Notes under the pieces: model-generated | What the model saw: the letters and a program-made list of their open reading frames with translations, nothing else | What the model was told of the DNA's origin: nothing | The model's database searches: none | Part shown: piece after piece, positions 60,040-64,000 of the stretch | How positions within the stretch are numbered: position 1 is the first letter of the stretch | Layout of the letters: each line of letters starts with the position of its first letter | From: Shewanella putrefaciens | GTDB taxonomy: Bacteria; Pseudomonadota; Gammaproteobacteria; Enterobacterales; Shewanellaceae | Direction of reading: 5' to 3' | Assembly (NCBI RefSeq): GCF_016406305.1 | Contig: NZ_CP066369.1 | Location: forward strand, 1,196,501 to 1,260,500 | Length of the DNA stretch: 64,000 nt | Translations under genes and position numbers: made by a program

Positions 60040-60064
60040 GATATCCACAGAAAATGTGGATATC
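60040..60064. repeat. Hairpin with two DnaA-box-like arms
   Basis: GATATCCACA (60040-60049) and TGTGGATATC (60055-60064) are exact complements around GAAAA. Each arm contains ATATCCACA, one base from the DnaA consensus, so two such sites face each other. Confidence 0.6.
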
Positions 60065-60207
60065 CCCCATTCATCTGACCTTACATTGTTGATAAATGTG
60101 AATGGGTGGTTTATTTATCCAAAGCTCGGCTTAAAATAGAGGTTTGCTGAGAGACTAGCTTTATGAAACAATCAGTTTATTAAAATTTATCCTTATATGG
60201 AGTCCAT

Positions 60208-60732
60208 GTGATTGATAGCGACGGCTTTCGCGCAAATGTGGGCATAATAATTTGTAACAGATACGGCCAAGTCATGTGGGCCAGACGCTTCGGTCAACAC
60301 TCATGGCAATTCCCCCAGGGTGGTGTCGACGATGGTGAGTCGGCGGAGGAAGCTATGTACCGTGAGTTATACGAAGAAGTCGGCCTAAGACCCGAGCACG
60401 TACATATATTAACTTCGACTCGCTCTTGGTTAAGGTATCGTTTGCCAAAGCGTTTAGTGAGGCAAGACAGTAAACCTGTGTGTATTGGGCAAAAGCAAAA
60501 GTGGTTTCTGTTACAACTGAAAAGCCAAGATAGTGCGATTAATTTGAGTTCTTCGGGACATCCTGAGTTTGACGATTGGCGTTGGGTAAGTTATTGGTAT
60601 CCTGTACGGCAAGTCGTCTCATTTAAGCGTGATGTTTATCGTAAGGTAATGAAAGAGTTTGCGGTAACGGCATTGTCATTCCAGACCCATGAGATACCAA
60701 GAAAGCGGGGAAGGCAAAAGGCAACAGGCTGA
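60208..60732 (+). CDS. rppH: RNA 5'-pyrophosphohydrolase RppH
   Basis: A Nudix hydrolase of 174 residues that removes pyrophosphate from 5' ends of mRNAs and so starts their decay. The Nudix box is [23 protein letters not shown] (two adjoining pieces), after WQFPQ, and the protein opens [16 protein letters not shown]. The start is GTG, with GGAG (60199-60202) close upstream. It is followed by ptsP, as in E. coli. A basic C-terminal tail (RKRGRQKAT) is longer than the enzyme core needs. Confidence 0.95.
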   Translation: MIDSDGFRANVGIIICNRYGQVMWARRFGQHSWQFPQGGVDDGESAEEAMYRELYEEVGLRPEHVHILTSTRSWLRYRLPKRLVRQDSKPVCIGQKQKWFLLQLKSQDSAINLSSSGHPEFDDWRWVSYWYPVRQVVSFKRDVYRKVMKEFAVTALSFQTHEIPRKRGRQKATG

Positions 60733-60755
60733 TTTTCAAAAGAGGATTGAAAACA

Positions 60756-62990
60756 GTGTTAAATACGCTCAGGGATATCACCCAGGCTGTGGCGTCTGCC
60801 CATAGCCTAGAAACCGCATTAGAAGTCTTAGTTTCATCGACAAAAGCAGCGATGGAAACCCAATGCTGCTCAGTTTATATCCTAGAGCAGCAGGAACTTG
60901 TGTTATCTGCAACCGACGGCCTTGAAAAAAGTGCCGTTGGCCGAGTGCGTATGCCTCTTAGCGAAGGATTGGTGGGATTAGCCGCCGAGCGAGAAGAGGC
61001 CGTTAATTTAGCCGATGCCCGCTTGCACCCTAGATTTAAGCTCTTTCCTGAAGTGGCCGAAGAGGAATACCGCGCCTTTTTAGCTGTCCCCATTATCTAC
61101 CAGAAAGCTGTAGTGGGCGTTATCGTTGTCCAACAAGCGAGTGCTCGCCAGTTTAGCGAAGGTGAAGAAGCCTTTTTGATGACGCTTGCAGCTCAGCTAG
61201 CGATGGCGGTGCGCGGCTTAAAACAAAAGGCACAGGTGAGTTCACATCACCAACAGATTCTTTTTCAAGGTACTTCTGCCTCTAATGGCATCGCCATTGC
61301 CCATGCCTTTGTGCTGGGTGGTGAGATTTCCTTGGAGCAACCCGATATACGTTGCCAAGATATCGCACAGGAGTCTAGCCGATTAGTCGCGGCAATGGCG
61401 CGGTGCAAAGAGGCAATAGGCGCACTATCCCAACGTTTTGACCGTGAGCAGGATGAAGAAGTTGTCTCTATCTTCAATGCGTTGCAGTTATTGCTCGATG
61501 ATGCCAGCTTAGGTGGCGAATACGCCCGTGAAGTTCAGCTGGGATGGGAGGCTGAATCCGCCGTCAGTCGTGTGTCCCTTAGGTACATTCAGCAGTTTCT
61601 GGCCATGGAGGATCCCTATCTTAAAGAGCGTGCTAGCGATATTCGTGACCTTGGGCAAAAAGTGTTGAGGCAACTGATTGAGCCGGAGCGTTTAGAGCTT
61701 GAGCCCGATAAGCCCGTTATCTTAGTGACCCGTGAAGCCGATGCGACTATGTTGGCTGAATTCCCAAGGCAAAAGTTGGCGGGGATTGTGACTGAGCTTG
61801 GTGGCGTCAATTCCCATGCTGCGATTCTCGCCCGGGCGCTGGGCGTGCCAGCGATAACGGGGGTAGAACAGTTATTGTCCGCCGATATAGATCAAAAACT
61901 CCTAGTGGTTAACGCTAGCCGTGGGCAGTTGATGGTGTCTCCATCCCCTGCGGTTGTCAGCGAATATCGCAGTTTGATTTCGGCGCAAAAAGCCCTGCAA
62001 CGTCAATATGCCCAGGAGCTCTCGTTACCTTCAGTGACTACGGATGGCTCTCGTATCCGTTTGTATTTAAATGCTGGTTTGCTTAGTGGTGTTGCCTCTG
62101 AAATTGCCGAAGGCGCCGATGGAATTGGACTCTACCGCACTGAGATCCCTTTTATGTTGCAACAACGGTTTCCGAGTGAATCTGAGCAAGTGAAAGTGTA
62201 TCAGCAGGTACTATTGGCGGCGTCCGGTCGACCAGTGGTGATGCGCACCTTAGATGTGGGCGGTGATAAACCTTTACCTTATTTTCCGATTAAAGAAGAT
62301 AACCCTTTCCTCGGGTGGCGGGGGATTCGCTTGTCACTCGATCATCCTGAACTATTTTTAGTGCAGTTAAGAGCTATGCTGTTGGCTGGGGCGCAGGGAC
62401 GGCAATTGAGTATTTTACTGCCTATGGTCAGTCATTTGGATGAGATTGATCAGTCCCTTGAATATTTACAGCAGGCGTTTATTGAATTAAAAAATGATGT
62501 CAATAGCGCGATTGTTATGCCGCGAATAGGCATAATGCTTGAGGTTCCGGCACTCTTATATCAACTCGATGAAGTGGCTAAACGTGTCGATTTTGTTTCC
62601 GTTGGGAGTAACGATCTGACTCAATATCTATTAGCCGTCGACCGTAATAATCCTAGGGTAAGCTCATTATTCGATAGCTACCATCCAGGGATTTTACGGG
62701 CTTTACACCAAGCTCTGCTCGATTGTCGCTACCATAAGCTCGATATTAGTATTTGTGGTGAATTAGCGGGTGAGCCTATGGGGTCAATCCTATTGGTGGC
62801 TATGGGGTATGATCAGCTGAGCATGAACCAAGGTAGCCTAGCACGCATCAATTACCTGTTGCGCCGAGTGGCTCGCGCCGATTTGGACCAATTGCTGGCA
62901 CAGGCTTTAAGCCTATCTAATGGCTTTCAAGTGCGTGAGCTAGTTAAAGAATATTTAAACTCTCAGGGCCTAGCGACAATTCTTAATTAA
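60756..62990 (+). CDS. ptsP: PtsP, enzyme I of the nitrogen phosphotransferase system
   Basis: A protein of 744 residues. An N-terminal GAF domain (about 1-155, with CSVYILEQQ and FLAVPIIYQKAVVGVIVVQQ) precedes a PTS enzyme I. The phosphorylated histidine is near residue 354 in GGVNSHAAILARALG, and the PEP-binding C-terminal barrel has GIGLYRTEIPFM, VMRTLDVGGDKPLPYF and SVGSNDLTQYLLAVDRNN. It passes phosphate to NPr and EIIA-Ntr to signal nitrogen and potassium state. I choose the GTG at 60756 since AGAGGA is nine bases upstream and the start matches E. coli; a TTG at 60747 abuts that site. Confidence 0.94.
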   Translation: MLNTLRDITQAVASAHSLETALEVLVSSTKAAMETQCCSVYILEQQELVLSATDGLEKSAVGRVRMPLSEGLVGLAAEREEAVNLADARLHPRFKLFPEVAEEEYRAFLAVPIIYQKAVVGVIVVQQASARQFSEGEEAFLMTLAAQLAMAVRGLKQKAQVSSHHQQILFQGTSASNGIAIAHAFVLGGEISLEQPDIRCQDIAQESSRLVAAMARCKEAIGALSQRFDREQDEEVVSIFNALQLLLDDASLGGEYAREVQLGWEAESAVSRVSLRYIQQFLAMEDPYLKERASDIRDLGQKVLRQLIEPERLELEPDKPVILVTREADATMLAEFPRQKLAGIVTELGGVNSHAAILARALGVPAITGVEQLLSADIDQKLLVVNASRGQLMVSPSPAVVSEYRSLISAQKALQRQYAQELSLPSVTTDGSRIRLYLNAGLLSGVASEIAEGADGIGLYRTEIPFMLQQRFPSESEQVKVYQQVLLAASGRPVVMRTLDVGGDKPLPYFPIKEDNPFLGWRGIRLSLDHPELFLVQLRAMLLAGAQGRQLSILLPMVSHLDEIDQSLEYLQQAFIELKNDVNSAIVMPRIGIMLEVPALLYQLDEVAKRVDFVSVGSNDLTQYLLAVDRNNPRVSSLFDSYHPGILRALHQALLDCRYHKLDISICGELAGEPMGSILLVAMGYDQLSMNQGSLARINYLLRRVARADLDQLLAQALSLSNGFQVRELVKEYLNSQGLATILN

Positions 62991-63048
62991 CTAAAGTTAT
63001 TTTTTGCTTTAAGCTAAGGCCTCAATTTATCACGCTGCAGGTATTCGT

Positions 63049-63849
63049 GTGGATAGTTTGTTGTCGGTGTTTTTTATTTGCTTGGCCTTAGGCGCATTTG
63101 TCGGTTTTATGGCAGGGTTATTAGGTATTGGTGGTGGATTGATTGTAGTGCCTGCACTGCTTTATATTCTGCCATCGGTCGGCGTTACCTCTGCTCAGTT
63201 ACCCCATATTGCTATTGCCACTTCATTGGCGGCTATTATTCTCACTTCAATTTCGTCGACGCGGGCGCATCACAAGCGTGGCAATATTCCTTGGCATTTA
63301 TTCAAGCCCATGTTCCCTGGGCTGGTGATTGGAGCGCTTGCTTCAGGCTTTATTGCTGAACGAATTCCCGCTGACACCTTGCAGCAAGGTTTTGCTATCT
63401 TCGTCATTTTAATGACCATTCAGATGGCATATCCAGTGAAGACCGAATCGAATCGTCAGTTGCCTAATCCGGCAGTGCTTTTTGTTGTATCGGCCTTTGT
63501 TGCGGTTTTGGCCGGTTTGACCGGCATTGGTGGCGGCATACTTATCGTGCCATTTTTGACGTTTTATGGTTTGCAGATGCGTTACGCCGTTGGTTTTTCT
63601 GCGGCTATGGGATTCTTGATCTCTCTTTCGGGCAGTTTTGGCTACATTATTGCGGGGATGAATGCCACTGAATTACCCTATGGTACCGTCGGATTTATCT
63701 ATTTACCGGCATTGTTTGGTTTGATCATTACTTCTGTTTTAATGGCGCCTGTGGGGGTGAAAGCCGCGAGCACTTGGCCAACACCTGTACTTAAAAAGAT
63801 ATTTGCCCTCTTTTTGCTGTGTGTCGGCCTTAAGTTAATGTTGAGTTAG
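63049..63849 (+). CDS. TauE/SafE-family membrane permease
   Basis: An inner-membrane protein of 266 residues with about eight membrane segments in two related halves, each starting with a glycine motif: GLLGIGGGLIVVPALL (about 25-40) and GLTGIGGGILIVPFL (about 157-171). Family members export sulfite, sulfoacetate or related anions; the substrate here is unknown. The start is GTG with CAGG upstream. It sits between ptsP and lgt, and is not part of either pathway in an obvious way. Confidence 0.88.
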   Translation: MDSLLSVFFICLALGAFVGFMAGLLGIGGGLIVVPALLYILPSVGVTSAQLPHIAIATSLAAIILTSISSTRAHHKRGNIPWHLFKPMFPGLVIGALASGFIAERIPADTLQQGFAIFVILMTIQMAYPVKTESNRQLPNPAVLFVVSAFVAVLAGLTGIGGGILIVPFLTFYGLQMRYAVGFSAAMGFLISLSGSFGYIIAGMNATELPYGTVGFIYLPALFGLIITSVLMAPVGVKAASTWPTPVLKKIFALFLLCVGLKLMLS

Positions 63850-63891
63850 TTCTTATATTGACCTCTGTCTGAGGCTGCTAATGGATGTGTT

Positions 63892-64000
63892 ATGGCGCTG
63901 AGTTTTCCCAATATCGACCCCGTGATTGTTAAATTTGGCCCCTTTGATCTTTTTGGACAAACCTTTGAGCCAGCCTTACGTTGGTATGGTTTTACCTATC
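63892..64000 (+). CDS. lgt: Prolipoprotein diacylglyceryl transferase, 5' end
   Basis: The first 36 residues of a gene cut by the right edge. ALSFPNIDPVIVKFGPFDLF after Met, then LRWYGFTY, fits the N terminus of Lgt, which attaches diacylglycerol to lipobox cysteines such as that of the Lpp protein in this window. It follows the TauE-like gene by 42 bases. E. coli also has lgt next to ptsP. Only the start can be judged. Confidence 0.85.
   Translation, partial: MALSFPNIDPVIVKFGPFDLFGQTFEPALRWYGFTY

Larger units (their letters stand above)
59518..60207. other. 690-bp gap between mutH and rppH with DnaA-box-like sites
   Basis: No gene. It contains two perfect DnaA-box matches (59707-59715 and 59826-59834), several one-mismatch sites (59803, 59905, 60041, 60055), and two perfect hairpins (59705-59731, 60040-60064). 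The AT content is high. It may be a DnaA-binding region or simply an AT-rich promoter region. Confidence 0.55.

Overview
The window is a chromosomal segment of a gammaproteobacterium, almost certainly a Shewanella close to S. oneidensis. Protein sequences resemble the S. oneidensis proteins I remember, including a PepTSo2-type peptide transporter and a freestanding HptA phosphotransfer protein. Gene order also follows the conserved gamma blocks: rpsU-yqeY-dnaG-rpoD with divergent tsaD, the erpA/hemL/mtnN region, gltBD/yhcC, and mutH-rppH-ptsP-lgt. No prophage, CRISPR array, complete insertion sequence or obvious foreign island is visible. Nearly all coding sequence is core metabolism and information processing. 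These assignments are by recognition of sequence and order; no search was run.

Layout. (1) 1-10045, polyamine and GABA module: 3' end of a gamma-glutamylputrescine synthetase gene (puuA), the ABC transporter potF-potG-potH-potI, then puuB, gabD and gabT. Together these can import putrescine and carry it towards GABA and succinate. A short palindrome (GGCATTTGCC) occurs three times in the two large regulatory gaps of this module. (2) 10119-15662: a luciferase-like monooxygenase, a POT peptide transporter and a chemoreceptor. (3) 15711-28000, macromolecular synthesis block: tRNA-Ile2(CAU), a roughly 279-bp MITE-like repeat, rpoD, dnaG, yqeY and rpsU on the minus strand, then tsaD, plsY, folB, folK, uppP, an rlmA-like gene, an Lpp lipoprotein and cca. 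(4) 28169-32342: gspA-gspB (ExeA/ExeB-like, helping the type II secretin through peptidoglycan) and NhaD. (5) 32840-48336: hemL, pyrB, a ClC transporter, a coiled-coil membrane protein, erpA, small membrane and acidic proteins, aqpZ, anmK, an M23 endopeptidase, tyrS, two exported small proteins, a TRIC channel, a DUF2721 protein, a CbiB-like protein and mtnN. (6) 48574-58723, nitrogen and redox signalling: gltBD, yhcC, hptA (where E. coli has arcB), oxyR and a membrane class III adenylate cyclase (cyaC). (7) 58846-64000: mutH, a 690-bp gap with several DnaA-box-like sites and hairpins, rppH, ptsP, a TauE/SafE permease and the 5' end of lgt.

I found no clearly new multi-gene system. The signals most worth a second look are non-coding: the thrice-repeated palindrome in the polyamine module, the DnaA-box/hairpin cluster upstream of rppH, paired palindromes upstream of gltB, a 16-bp perfect inverted repeat with 12-bp tandem repeats next to anmK, and the MITE-like element. 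Among genes, the unusual ones are the rlmA homologue with a degraded SAM motif, the ClC protein without the usual selectivity motif, and the replacement of btuF in the mtnN neighbourhood.
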